64,000 nt of DNA, from positions 62,001 through 126,000 of the forward strand of contig MU867129.1 of the NCBI GenBank assembly GCA_033725935.1, in the 5' to 3' direction. The stretch's first letter is position 1; each line of letters opens with the position of its first letter. Below are positions 52,454-63,316 of this stretch, in pieces. A model generated the notes under the pieces. The model did no database searches and was not told the origin of the DNA. It saw only the letters and a list, made by a program, of their open reading frames with translations. Both the position numbers and the translations under genes were made by a program. Source of the stretch: Cladorrhinum sp. PSN259. Taxonomy: Eukaryota; Ascomycota; Sordariomycetes; Sordariales; Podosporaceae.

Positions 52454-53367
52454 CGTTATTGACTCGGTCTGGAGGATGCAGACTTTGCCGCCTGGCTGCA
52501 GAGAACAGGAGGACGGAACAGCGGCATACCTGTGATGGGATGCTGCGAACTTATGTGGGGGGTCACGGTTTGGTTGGATGATGAGCACCGGACCGGCCAG
52601 AACGTGCCGAGTAAGACTAGGTACAAAATGGGCGCACGAGAACCCTGGGGGTTTGCAGATTACGGAGCTGTCATTGACCAGTAGGGTGCCCCGGATCGCT
52701 GCACCAAACCGCTGGGGTCGGAACCCTCCGAAACTATCACACTATCAACTCTCTGCAGGAGTTAGCACAATCCGCCATGACTTTTTCATCACACAAGCCC
52801 GCGCTCCCCGGTCAACTCCCAACCCTTACCAGGTAATTATCTACCGGCAGCGCCCACATTCACTGGCACCGGCCCCGACCCCTTGGTTCCCCCCCGTCCG
52901 CCCCAGTTTTACAAGGCTCTTATCCAACCCGTTTCATTTCCCCCATTCTTATTACCAAATACTTTTCAGCCAAACGCCGCCAAAGACTTTCTTCCTCCGC
53001 CCAAGATGGTTCGAGAACGCTTGCCTTGGCAAACCACGGCAACCCATCCGGAACCAGGCCATTTCGTCCATGACTGGGGGGTCTGGTAAGCGGAACCCTT
53101 AGGGTAAAACAAACAAGCGGTATCTATCTGCACTAGGCCCTATGCAAAATCCTGTGCTTCCTTGGCAACTACTATTGTGTTTTAATCAGACCACGAACAA
53201 CCTCAGTCGGGCCAGTTTTGCATTCCAAAACAGATAGTCTATTTTATCCGGCTACATACGAGACCACACTTGAATAGTGCAAAGTTGATTATTAGTAAAG
53301 AAAATACCTACCCAGACTTACCCGCTAACATTTTGCATTCTTGCTACTGCTCAGCTCCAGCATCTTC
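52454..53367. other. Intergenic, upstream of the permease
   Basis: The 174-codon frame at 52578-53102 is Pro/Arg-rich without motifs and probably lies in leader or promoter sequence. Confidence 0.4.
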
Positions 53368-55045
53368 TCATGTTCCTTCTCCACATGCACCCATAGCTTT
53401 TGACGCTTCCTTTCTACTTCTTTCCTTCTTGCTCTTCTTGCTCTTCTCACTCTTCTTGTATTTCTTCTCTTTCTTGCCCTTCTTTCTCTTGTCATTCTTC
53501 TCATTGTAAGACTTTCTAGACTCTCTGGACTTCTTGGCTGCCTCGTTGGCTCTGGACTCCTCCGAGTTAGATTGACCCGACCCCTTGGGCTTCTCTGGTA
53601 CCGCCTCGGGCATTTTGGGTATCATGAACTCTAAACTGTCGTCCTCGTCGTCATCATGGTTTCCAATAATGTAAGGGTTGTGCATGCTAAAGTGACCCCT
53701 CAAGTTCTTGACGTTGCTGCAATCTTGATGATCTTCATCATCGTCACAATCATCATCTCCATGGTCGTCCGAGTCCCAGTTCTCCGAATCGTATCCTTCA
53801 AAGTCACCAAAGTCATCACAGTCGTCAGAGTAGGAGGAATCGGTCGCCTCTCCGTCGAAAGCCATGCCACCGGCACATGCACCATCTCCAGAGTCTGGTT
53901 TGGATGATGTACGCCGTGTAGAGTTGGAAAGTATTCTGGACTCCCCCGAATCCGAGTCCGAAGAGCCGCTCGAGCCCGAGTTGGAAACTGAAGACACTGA
54001 ACGACGTCTTCCATTGGCACGGTCTGGTATTTGGGGTCTCGTTCCTGGTGGGAACGTCGGTGATGCCGGGGTATACCAAGAGAAGTGCACTTCTTCTCGG
54101 GGGAGGTCTTTACGACTAGCATCCCGGAATATAGTCGGTGATGCAGGTACGTATGATGGACTTTCAGAGCCGAAGATATTGTTGCTGAACAAAGGCTGAG
54201 CGGGGTTGGAGGTACCTGTCTTGGGTGAGGTTGACGTATTGGAACCTTCCTCCTCCTCCTCATCCTCCTCCCCCTCCCATGGCTCTTCGTCTCCCTCGTA
54301 TTCCTCTTCTTCCTCCTCCTGCTGCTCCCGACCATTCCATCCCCCATAATTCTCATCCTCACGATAACGGGCGGCACCTCCATTCGACACCAAATCAACG
54401 GATACATCCAGAATCGAACAATCCTTCATGTCAACATCCATCATGTCCTTGATATGTCCGAGCGGAAACGCCTGAGCAACCAGAGTCTGCAGCCGGCCAC
54501 TGAACAGAGCGGTAGTGTTCAAAGACTCCGGATCGTCAAGGTACGGGTCAATGAACTCCCGGATCTTGATGGAACAAATCTTCACGCGTTCCCATTTTGT
54601 CCTCCTGCGTGTTTCAAGGTCGGAATGTGGGAGCTGATTCACAGATATGGAGGTGTCAGGGGCTGGAGCACAAGTAATTCCGCTACTCGGGAGCTTGGGT
54701 GAGGTGGTGATGCCTGGGATCGAATGGTTCAGACGTTGGTATTTGGATTGTGATTGCTCCTCTGCGGGCTCGTCCCCGGGGCATCGGCCGCGTTTGTTGC
54801 CAGTGCCACCTGTCTGAGTGGGTGTACAAGACTGGGTTTGGTTGAAGTCACCGAATGTGGCTGCCAAGGAATCGGACCCGGGGTGCCCGGGGCCAGCAGG
54901 AGCGCGCAAGTCGCCATTCCTACAGGTAAAGACTGATGGTTACGGTCTGGTCAGTATATTGCCAGGTCAACTGTGAAGAGACAGGACAGAAGGAGAGGGA
55001 TAGTTACTTGAAGGCAGCGATATAGCTCCTTTCCTTCCTGTATCT
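53368..55045 (-). CDS. Disordered acidic and Lys-rich nuclear-type protein, 5' end unresolved
   Basis: The long exon 54919-53368 is joined through an intron (donor AA|GTAACT at 55007-55006, acceptor CTGTAG) to an upstream exon ending at 55008, which reads 'RYRKERSYIAAFK' into 'NGDLRAP'. No in-frame ATG is found before a stop upstream, so the real first exon is probably further upstream and not placed. Of 500+ residues, only about 100-170 look folded ('RRRTKWERVKICSIKIREFI' then 'LQTLVAQAFPLGHIKDMM'). The rest is low-complexity: poly-Glu runs (EEEEEEYEGDEEPWEGEEDE), Ser/Asp-rich segments (DSDSGESR) and a C-terminal Lys/Ser tail (KKGKKEKKYKKSEKSKKSKK). The pattern suggests a nuclear or chromatin-associated scaffold; no family is recognised. 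Confidence 0.6.
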
Positions 55046-55817
55046 GAGACTGGTGGCCAAGGCGCCGGGATGGATGGGTAGAGAATTGGAAACATGAATG
55101 GATTGTATGTAGTAATCCTCTTGAATAGGTAAGTTGGAGTGTGATTGATGAAAATCGTGGAAAGGTCCGAGGTATATACACCTCGCTGTGTGACCCTCTG
55201 AGAATCTTCAAGGTTTTCTCCTCTGCGTTGGCCAGGAGTAACGTTCCGAGGCGTCGTCCGGGTGTGTTTGCCTATTTATCATACAAGGTTTTCATTTGGA
55301 TCAAAACCTTGAAATAGCTTTCTGAGTTATATGCATGATTCTGTGATCGTCAACCGCAGGTTTGGATGGGACGATATCATCAGTGATTGACTAATAAGTA
55401 GTGCCACCACAACTTTGGCTAGGTATCCCCGACTCATCAGGACTCTCTTCTGAATCTGGTTATGATGTCGCTAGTAAGCCGTAATGCTTTCCATGGGCTA
55501 GCGGAGTATACGGACCGAGCCAACAGGAGCCGTGCGTGGTGCTAGTTCATCTCGGTCATCTGCATATTTCGGTTTGTGTGGGCTAATCCACACACCTAGA
55601 GCTCAGTGTGGTGTAATTTCCCAGCACTTGTCCTTCAAAGTTTCAGAGATAAGCCCGTATTCAAACTCTCAAGAAGTTAAGCGCCCAGACGAGCATAATA
55701 GAGGGACGATGCTTAGGTAAGGATGGGGAGAGGCGTTAAGTGGCGGTAAAAGATACAAGGTTTCGAAATGTGCAACCCACTTATCCAAAAAAAAATATGC
55801 TTGTATTATGCAACTTT
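55046..55817. other. Intergenic; possible 5' exon of the disordered-protein gene
   Basis: An open frame in phase with the exon above continues from 55045 to about 55200 but has no ATG. Beyond that I see no gene, and the 55740-56372 plus frame is antisense to carbonic anhydrase. Confidence 0.4.
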
Positions 55818-56732
55818 CTAAGAGTCCGTCAAGTTGTAAATCTTTTGGATATTGGCCAATATACCCTTAAAGTCAATCTCCAGATCCTTCAACAAGCCAT
55901 CGTTGAACCCAAACACCCAGCCGTGAACAATGGGGAATCCGTTCTTGGCATAACTCTGCTGGACGCCCGCGATCTTGATCACATTGCGGCACTGCTCGAT
56001 GACGTTGAGCTCTACCAGGCGGTTGTAGCGGGCCTCCTCGTCCTTGATGGCATCCAACTCCTTCTCGTGCAGCCTGTAGACGTCCCGAATGTTGCGCAGC
56101 CATGGGTTGAGGATACCGAGATCCTTGGGCGTCATGGCAGCCTTGACGCCGCCGCATCCGTAGTGGCCGCACACGACAATGTGCTTGACCTTGAGGTGCT
56201 CAACGGCGTAGGTGATGACGCTCATGGCGTTCAGGTCCGTGTTGCAGACCAGGTTGGCAATGTTGCGGTGGACGAACGCATCACCGGGCTCGAGACCCGT
56301 GATCTGCTCGGCGGGGATGCGCGAGTCACTGCATCCAATCCAGAGGTACTCGGGGTTCTGGCCGGCGGATAGGTTGGCGAAGAAGTTTGGGTCGGCAGCC
56401 TTCTTCTCGGCAGCCCACTTTGCGTTCTGCTCAAAGACGCGGTCGTGGGTCTGCTGGAGATAGTTGTTGATATCCTTTTCGGCCATGGCGCGCCACTCTG
56501 CTTTGGATGTGGTTGGGGTGAAGAATTGGGAGGATCCCGAGGGAGAAGAGGTGGATGTGGATGGAGGTGGTGGAGGAGGTTTATCTGCAGCGGAGGAACA
56601 CCAACGAATGCTGGATGTGGCTACTGTGTGTTGAATTGGTGTGATGACTCTGCTGGTGGCAGCTGCAGTTGCGCGTCCGAGACACAATTCGGAAGACCGC
56701 ACGAGTGATCTGGCGACACGTAAGGAAAGCAT
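55818..56732 (-). CDS. Mitochondrial beta-carbonic anhydrase, 304 aa
   Basis: Single exon; the ATG at 56732 begins an Arg/Ser-rich, acid-free leader (MLSLRVARSLVRSSELCLGR) typical of a mitochondrial presequence, then a Pro/Ser linker. The enzyme interconverts CO2 and bicarbonate. Zinc and active-site motifs are 'YLWIGCSDSRIPAEQI' (Cys, plus the Asp-Arg pair) and 'HIVVCGHYGCGGVKAAM' (His and Cys). 'GDAFVHRNIANLV' and the C-terminal 'VHGWVFGFNDGLLKDL' are also family-typical. An open frame extends 33 codons upstream but reads as leader. Length and motifs are those of fungal beta-class enzymes, which supply bicarbonate for carboxylases and CO2 sensing. Confidence 0.94.
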   Translation of the reverse strand: MLSLRVARSLVRSSELCLGRATAAATSRVITPIQHTVATSSIRWCSSAADKPPPPPPSTSTSSPSGSSQFFTPTTSKAEWRAMAEKDINNYLQQTHDRVFEQNAKWAAEKKAADPNFFANLSAGQNPEYLWIGCSDSRIPAEQITGLEPGDAFVHRNIANLVCNTDLNAMSVITYAVEHLKVKHIVVCGHYGCGGVKAAMTPKDLGILNPWLRNIRDVYRLHEKELDAIKDEEARYNRLVELNVIEQCRNVIKIAGVQQSYAKNGFPIVHGWVFGFNDGLLKDLEIDFKGILANIQKIYNLTDS

Positions 56733-57743
56733 GGCAGATTTCCGATTTTTCCCCCCTCCGATCTGCAGACCCCGAAAAAAAGAGCTTGTAGGTAAAATAC
56801 AGTGGGTGGATTTGTCGTCCAAATTGGTCAAACATTCAAGCTTTGGTGACGTCGATTTGCGGAGTCACCGAGCTTGGGCCAGCTCGCGGCGTCTTGGAGC
56901 TTCTCTGAGCTTCTTTCCCTTCGTGGACCCCCTCCGTCTTCGCAGACACACAAGCAGGCGCGCGGAGACCGATGCTTCAAGCGGGTGATAGGAACCCTAA
57001 CCTGATTTGAAAGAATGAGGGGCTCTTGCCCTTATCGATGGGGATCGCGAGACAATTTAGCATTTCACGGCTTGGCAAATCATTTTTTTCGCTCACCAAA
57101 ATCTTGTTGAGTTCAGTTGAGTTGAGTCACCATGCATTTGTTGATGCACGATTGACATTTACGCAGTGTAGCACAGAGAGTTGTATTTTATAGTGTAGAA
57201 ACCCGGCTTACTGCACGTACTGTACCTACTGCTTAATTCCCCGCATTCTCAGATGGCAGTTTCAGATCTCTGATCATTTTGATCATGGGATTCTCATTTA
57301 TCTCGATGTTTTACAAGATTGCCGAACTGGGCTAGACCCGGTCTGATGCAGAAATCCCTGCCAAGAATGCCCGGCGCTGACCACTTCCTCACTTCTTTCT
57401 GGTCTTGTCGATGACTGCCTGAATTCTTTGGCTCCATCGCGTTGGGATTCCATTTTAAGAATTTCCTTATCCACCCCCACAATCAGCCCCTCAACGAGCT
57501 TCCTTGACATGCCGTTCTTGTCAGTGGGGAATGAGCAACTGTCTCCCACCAAGCTCGTATAGAATCCTTTGATGGTAATCACACAAGATACAGTCACATA
57601 TAGAGGCTTCAATTATTGTTTTCTTTATTTGTGTCATGTACCCAGCCATTCAATCGCAATTGTTTCTCTTGATCCCGTCCTTTTCCTTTTTGCCCCCTAT
57701 TGTCTCACTCACTCTCCAACTGCCTCAGTCAGGAGTTGACGCC
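56733..57743. other. Intergenic; weak frames only
   Basis: A 104-codon minus frame at 57612-57298 overlaps a second minus frame and has no membrane helix or motif. I treat it as chance or as part of a 3' leader of the CorA-like gene. Confidence 0.4.
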
Positions 57744-59335
57744 TCACCTTTGAGTGCTGTAGGATGATTCACGGCGATCTTTGATCTTGTTGATCCTTGG
57801 AATCTACAATTTGGGCCACTGTTAGTATCACAAAGGAAATTGTTCTTCGTGTTGAAAAAGACGTCGCGTGGGATTTTAGTGGCGGCACTTACATCCTTGT
57901 AATCCCAGTCCTTCCGGTCCCAATCAGCGATACGTACAGCTAACTGAGCCCTATTTCTCAGATCCGTGACACGTGCGATGATGTTGCCAAGATCCTCCGA
58001 GAAGTCATTCACAGCCTGCTTTGGCTGCGGCCGGTCGCCGAAGGTTCGGATGTCGCCGACCAAGTCGATGTAAAACTGCTTCAGACCAGCAAAGCTCTTT
58101 ACATTGATCTCGAGAGCAGTGATTGCATACATAAGGTCCCGAACAATTTTTGACATTGGTTGCACGTCTTCCAGTCGATCGGTCTCCTCATCACCTGTCG
58201 ACACTATCTCCTCGGGTTTGAACACATACGTCTGGGACTGGGTCTAAAAATGCAAATTAGAAAGATTTGTCAGACTCGGATAGTTTGGGAAGAAGCTAAG
58301 ATGACTTACCCTTCTGTGGATCCGCATTTCCAGGGCTTCTACATGCTCGGTCCATCCCTTTGCAGCCCAGCGAGCGCAGGTCAGATGTCCCTGGAGCGAA
58401 GCCAGAAACTGGCTCCCATTTATGCATGGCTCCTTGCTCACGGGACTTTGTGCTAGATTCTCAAGCATGCTTCTGCGAATGTCGTCTTTTGGCTCCCCAA
58501 TGATCCAAACCTGAGCCCCAGTGTGGTGGTTAAATTGATGATAGACTGTGGCCGGCTTGATCATCCAGCGTCCTGTCGGATCGCACGCCTCATGAGGGAC
58601 AATGTCGATGCCTTTCAGACAATAACAGACCTGGTATCCTCGGCCAGTTCGGCCCAGCGATGGGATTTCTAGCTGAGGATCCCGATTGCCTAGATTGCGT
58701 TGGGAGTAGAGGGCAACCGGGGTGAAATGCTCGTCCAAGATGCAGTTTGTGCCAATGCAGTAGAGGAACTCGAGAATTTGAGGAAATACTTGGTGGTATG
58801 TCAAGATCGTTTTCAGGCACTCGCTGGATATCGTGAACGGTTTCCGCGGACTTCCAGATGATCTTCCGGGTGCAGTTGATAAGAAGCTTGAATAGAAGAT
58901 ACTGTGTTAGTATCCAGGAATGACATCAGGATAGATTGGGGGAACAACTTACATGAGACGGGTCTGTGGGTCAGGCTTCTTGTGTCCCAGCCATCTTTGA
59001 AGCTTCTGTCTCGTGTTGCCCGCGACGAAGCCCTTGATTTCATGCCCCGCTTTATCAACATCCCAAACAGCAAGACAGGTTTCATCATGCTCTGAGACTA
59101 AGAAGCCTAAAGTATGATCCTTATCTTCAAACCGTTGGCGAATACGGGCCAGCTCCGAGTTCTCAAAGCGGGATTTGTCCACGAGGTTCAAGGGGTAGCT
59201 TTCGTAGTTCAGAAAGGATTCATTGAACTGAGTTGTAGCCACGGATTCATCGTTTGAGTTAGAGTTATTACTGGCTTCAGCGGACTTGGAGGTGTTGTTG
59301 GCATCAGCCATGGTGTTGCTTGGTGTGGAACCCAT
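57744..59335 (-). CDS. CorA-like N-terminal-domain protein without membrane tail, 456 aa
   Basis: Four exons, 59335-58953, 58886-58310, 58243-57893 and 57803-57744. Splicing exon 1 to exon 2 in phase 2 gives 'RLIFLSTAPG' and then 'ILTYHQVFPQILEFLYCIGT', matching the fungal CorA-like transporter N-terminal domain (…YHQV…FL.FL). 'GRGYQVCYCLKGI', 'VYHQFNHHTGAQVWIIGEP' and 'GWTEHVEALEMRIHRR' follow in the expected order. The third exon corresponds to the helical region 'ALEINVKSFAGLKQFYIDLV'. Full-length relatives then have two transmembrane helices near the C-terminus. Here the last exon is 60 bases and stops at 'ESSYSTQR' with no hydrophobic segment downstream in any nearby frame. The protein is therefore predicted soluble and is not expected to transport ions. 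A TATA box lies about 90 bases upstream. Function unknown. Confidence 0.72.
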
Positions 59336-59421
59336 ATTGAGGTGGAACTGGTGAAGTATCTATCGAGTCTGACTGTGATAGGAGAGTGTGTGAGAACTAG
59401 GTAAAGGCTTAAGGGCAGGAT

Positions 59422-59428
59422 TTATATA
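59422..59428 (-). promoter_or_regulatory. TATA box of the CorA-like gene
   Basis: TATATAA on the minus strand, about 90 bases before the ATG at 59335. Confidence 0.55.
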
Positions 59429-59893
59429 CTTTGAGAAGAGATCCTAATTTCTTTGCAAAAATTACTGCAAATCTTTCATGAAAACTTTCCGCTGATCTTT
59501 TTTCCTGCAAATTTGCAAAGATATCTGCTGGTGCATATAATCAAGGCCATCGCAAGAATTCTACAAAGTAGAGATGAGACCAAAAAAAACCATGATTATC
59601 TCAGATCTGAATGTTCTATATAACAAAGAAGCGTGAGAATACTATTACCGCTCTTTGGGGTCAATTTCCGTCATCATTCGTTGTATTATTATATTTATGA
59701 CTCCTCTGGTTGAGCAAATACTTTATGTTTGGCAATAACACACTCTATGTCCTTGGGCTGATTCCATAATCGGCCACACATTTCGGCGTATTCACTACAT
59801 ATAGTCAGAGATTGTGAGTTCGGGGTTGGTCATTTGAATCCTGAAACTATGTAAATAGTCTGATCCAGTTACATGTATGATGCTTGCTTTCCA

Positions 59894-60340
59894 TCAGTTG
59901 TCCGAGCCCATCCGCTTCTTCAAATGAGCCTTCATCGAATCCCAGCGTTCATCTTGAGCCGTCAGTTTGTCGACATTCACAGCTTGCGCGCCCTTGGTCC
60001 TTTCAATTCTGACAAGCTATATTCAGGTTCAGTCTGTTAGCGGACTTCGCGAGTAAGACGCTGTGTGGATTGCTTTAAGTTATATACTGGGTTGCCCAGT
60101 CCTTTCGGTTAGCTCTGCGACATGGATAGCCATTTTTGCGCGGTCTTGTAAATTTCCGAGCTGGATCATGTAATTCTAAATATCCTCGGCAAAGTCATTG
60201 ACAGCATGCTTTGGTGTGTCGCCGCCCCCAGAGGCAAGCGGAAAGACTCCGAGAGAGACTGCGGCAAGGTATGTCGCGTCCACCAACGCCTTTAAGGGTT
60301 CCAGATCTATCCTGGATTTGGTATCATCATCCTCGCGAGC
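59894..60340 (-). pseudogene. Decayed 3' paralogue of the CorA-like gene
   Basis: On the minus strand around 60250-60110 one frame reads 'TPKHAVNDFAEDI', then a stop, then 'NLQDRAKMAIHVAE'. This parallels 'QPKQAVNDFSEDLGN' and 'DLRNRAQLAVRIAD' of the gene at 57744-59335. A frameshift follows near 'RKDWA'. A further exon-like block after an acceptor at about 60010 reads 'IERTKGAQAVNVDKL' and stops at 59894. The upstream boundary is approximate because no N-terminal part was found. It looks like a partial tandem copy that has lost function. The block after 60010 could be a still-used exon of something else. Confidence 0.6.
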
Positions 60341-60942
60341 TGGTCTGCGGACTGCAGGTATTTCGTGTTGAAGCAGACTTTTTTTGATAAGATTTCTGTT
60401 GTAATAAGCGGCGGTATTATTTTTTCTTGTTGGGTCTTTCCATATGTCTAGTACTACATGTATCTACATGTACCCGGTTTTTCCTGCATCCATGTTGATA
60501 TTGTGGAGAGTTGGACATCTGTGCTGGGCACACAATGGAAGATTATATAACTTGGCATATCGTGAACATTGTTACATGTCCCTACGATGCGAACCTGTTA
60601 GAGTGGTCTGTCGGATTTCCCCTAATCCTCGGCTCTGGATGTTTACTCAACAGTCATGCAAAACGCTTACTCATTGATACCTAGTGACTAAGATCCCCTG
60701 CGAAAACCTCCGCCACATACATGTACCCAATCAATGCACTAGAGGTGACAACAATACAGCACTCAACGTCATGATTAATAATCTTTATCCGGAAACACTC
60801 AATGATCTTGCGAGGACCTAAATGCTGCCTATTGTTTGAGAAGAGGTTAAAAGAGCGTGCTCCCCTTGGCATTAAATCTCCATCAACTCACTTCAATTAC
60901 CACTACACAAACCATCAGCTCAAACCATCAAACCGCCCAAAA
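60341..60942. other. Intergenic, upstream of the NmrA-like gene
   Basis: The short frames here (60444-60677 plus, 60872-60681 minus) have no motif. The NmrA frame is open back to 60802, but that part reads as leader. Confidence 0.4.
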
Positions 60943-61872
60943 ATGTCTACCTCCGTCCCCACCCGCAAAGTCCTCCTCATAGGCGCCACAGGCTCAATTG
61001 GCAGCATCATCCTCCAGGCCCTCCTCTCATCATCCACCCCCGTCTCCGTCACGATCCTCAAGCGAGCTGCCTCCACTGCCCCTCTCCCGCCCTCCGTCCC
61101 AGTCATAACCGTCCCATCCTACGACCAGCCCCTCTCGGCCCTCGTCCCCATCTTCCGCGACTTCGACGTCATTATCTCCTGCCAAACGACCTTCTCCGTC
61201 TCCTCGCAGCTCAACCTCATTAATGCAGCGATCCAAGCCGGCGTCAAACGGTTTTTCCCCTCTGAGTACGGACTCAATAACATGCGACCCGACACTCAGG
61301 CTTTGTGCCCCGTCTTTAAGGAAAAGGGCACCATTCAGCAGTACCTGCGCGACAACCAGGACAAGATGGAGTGGACGTCGGTCAGCTGCGGGACGTGGCC
61401 GACCTGGTCGTTTCATAATAACTTTTTGGGATTGAATCTAAAGAGCAAAAGCGTCAAGTACTGGGATGATGGCGAAGGGAGGTTTAGCATTTCTACGGAA
61501 GAAAGCACGGCGCTGGCTGTGGTCAGAGCCGTTACGACGCACTGGGACGAAACCAGGAACAGGAATGTGTTTCTGAGTGAGGTTGTGACGAGTCAGAAAG
61601 AACTAGTCGCGGAGATTGAGAAGCAACTTGGAGAGAAGTTGAATGTGGAAAAGGTGGTTACTGAGGAGGAGATTGAGAGGTTGAAGGGACGGCTGGAGGT
61701 GTCAAAGGGAGGGGACGTGGTGGCTGTTGTGGGGTTGGTTGAGGCTGGTTTGACTAGTGGTAGGTTTGGGACTGATTTTGAGAAGGAAGAGGAGGTCATG
61801 ACTGAGAGGTTGGGGTTGCCAAGGAAGACGTTGGAGGAGATGGTTAAGGATGGATTGGCCAGTTTGAAGTAA
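60943..61872 (+). CDS. NmrA-like / isoflavone-reductase-like NAD(P)-binding protein, 309 aa
   Basis: Single exon; the ATG at 60943 places the Rossmann glycine motif 'VLLIGATGSIGSIILQALLS' (GxTGxxG type) right after a short N-terminus, as the family requires. 'FDVIISCQTTFSVSSQLNLI', 'AGVKRFFPSEYGL' (the Lys/Arg-F-x-P-S-E-[FY]-G signature) and 'WTSVSCGTWPTW' follow. Members are either oxidoreductases of secondary metabolism or redox sensors binding NAD(P) without catalysis. The missing Tyr-x3-Lys pair is normal for this atypical short-chain group. The C-terminal 100 residues are charged and helical. Codon bias shifts from C-rich to G-rich across the gene, without a break. No pathway partner is adjacent. 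Confidence 0.85.
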   Translation: MSTSVPTRKVLLIGATGSIGSIILQALLSSSTPVSVTILKRAASTAPLPPSVPVITVPSYDQPLSALVPIFRDFDVIISCQTTFSVSSQLNLINAAIQAGVKRFFPSEYGLNNMRPDTQALCPVFKEKGTIQQYLRDNQDKMEWTSVSCGTWPTWSFHNNFLGLNLKSKSVKYWDDGEGRFSISTEESTALAVVRAVTTHWDETRNRNVFLSEVVTSQKELVAEIEKQLGEKLNVEKVVTEEEIERLKGRLEVSKGGDVVAVVGLVEAGLTSGRFGTDFEKEEEVMTERLGLPRKTLEEMVKDGLASLK

Positions 61873-62830
61873 GCGGGTTTATGCGGCTGCTAGTAACTGC
61901 ACGGACGGAAGGATGGGTGGAAGGGGAACTGTTTCCTGTCATGGGAATGTAGAGGACTTGATCACAGGTCATATACATGTAGTATGCCGAGGTATCACAA
62001 ATGAGCATTCATCCACTGTTGCGGCCTCGATGCTAATTGCTTCCATCTATCAGATGGGGCCTAGCCAGTGACAGGATCATGACTTCAAGTTTTGTGAGTG
62101 TTGACTCGGAGTAAGCATACATATACACCGTCTTGGAAGTAGCTTAAGCGACACAAGTGGTGAAGTTTCTAATCCTAGCTTAAGGTGTCTCCGCAACTCG
62201 GTTTGGAAAGGCTCGAGAAAATTTTGTGTTTCTTTCGTAACACTCTCAGGCCTCGTGCCCGGAGATACCCGTTTTATGGTCAGGTCGCCGACCTCATCGG
62301 GGCAACTTGCAGCTTGGTATCGTCTAAAATCAACATATTCAGCAGTGTGAGGCGACATAGGCCTGCATGCCGGTGGAGATTTCAGCGGCATGGGACATAC
62401 GACTCCGGTTCTAGCTTGGAAGCGAATGCGCGCTGAAGTGGAATTCAAGTCCAGACAGCCTTCCAGCTGAGACCTTTGGGGCTTATTTTCGCTTTTGCCA
62501 AGTCTGCGGGGACAAGTAGTGAGGCTGGTCGATGCAACCTTGATCCTGTCGACCGTTCCATTGTTGAGTTGTCACCTCGCTCGCTTCCAGAACATCTTTC
62601 CATGAGGACTCTGAGGTAACATTCTTCTGAGAGGAGATCGGAACCGAATAAAACCGCTGTTGTCCCTGGATCTTGGTTACATCGTCGCCGCTAAATTTGT
62701 TGCGGCCCTGCTTGGTTTTTCCTCTTTCGGCAGCAGCCTTGAGAATCATCAGAATGGGTGTTGAAGAGTAGACGCTTCTCTAGTAGCCATGATATTTGAA
62801 GTGTCGGTGGTTGCGAGACAAAGACTGCTG
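61873..62830. other. Intergenic with one doubtful minus ORF
   Basis: The minus frame at 62749-62483 (88 codons, ATG start, start MILKAAAERGKTKQGRNKFS) is basic and hydrophilic and could be a small real protein, but nothing supports it beyond length. The 62448-62077 frame is judged spurious. Confidence 0.35.
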
Positions 62831-62838
62831 TATAAATA
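62831..62838 (+). promoter_or_regulatory. TATA box of the small secreted protein gene
   Basis: TATAAATA, 120 bases before the ATG at 62951, followed by a CT-rich leader with TTCATC repeats. Confidence 0.7.
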
Positions 62839-62950
62839 GAGGGAAGAGATCCCTACATCACGTCTTCATCTTTCTTCATCACCTCATCATCTCCTCTTCA
62901 CAACTCAATTGCACCAAAGCCTTGGCAATCAAACCCTTTAAAATATTAAA

Positions 62951-63316
62951 ATGAAGTTCTTCTACCTTCTCCCTCTTCTCGGCGCCATTCTCACTATGGC
63001 TGCCCCTCAGCCCGTCGCTGAGCCTCTGAAAGTCGGAGGCCCGGGCAGCAACATTGGCGACGTCAGCCTCCAGCCCATCGACAAGGAGGGTGGCTGCGTG
63101 CCAGCGTCTTGCACTTCTTTTGGAGTGAGTGACGGCAATATCAATGGCTAGAATTGACAATATACTGACCTCCGCTTGACAGTGCTGCTCTGGCAACTGT
63201 GGCTACTGGTGCGTAAGTATTATCAGAAATGGAATTTAGTTACCGAAGAACCTGAGACTGATGATGACTGTATTCTCTAATTACAGCGCGCTTGCGGCAT
63301 TGAGTATAACTGCTAA
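62951..63316 (+). CDS. Small secreted cysteine-rich protein, 77 aa, three exons
   Basis: Exons 62951-63124, 63183-63212 and 63287-63316; the last two are 30-base micro-exons, both joined in phase 0. The signal peptide MKFFYLLPLLGAILTMAAPQ is followed by a short propeptide-like stretch rich in Gly/Pro/Val and a Cys-rich end. After splicing the last about 30 residues hold eight cysteines: 'GGCVPASC' in exon 1, 'CCSGNCGYWC' in exon 2 and 'RACGIEYNC' in exon 3. Without splicing the protein would stop soon after exon 1 with only two cysteines, which strongly supports the introns. Splice signals are good (GTGAGT and GTAAGT donors, CAG acceptors). Such proteins are typical candidate effectors or antimicrobial peptides of plant- or microbe-associated fungi; I do not recognise a family. 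The strong TATA box suggests high or inducible expression. Confidence 0.8.

Noticed and set aside
52578..53102. 174-codon Pro/Arg-rich plus frame
   Set aside because: No motif, biased composition of leader or promoter DNA, and no splice extension that helps.
55740..56372. 210-codon plus frame antisense to carbonic anhydrase
   Set aside because: Shadow of the beta-carbonic anhydrase exon; the anhydrase motifs are complete on the minus strand.
62077..62448. 123-codon minus frame upstream of the secreted protein gene
   Set aside because: A second frame on the other strand covers the same bases, no motif, and composition is not coding-like.
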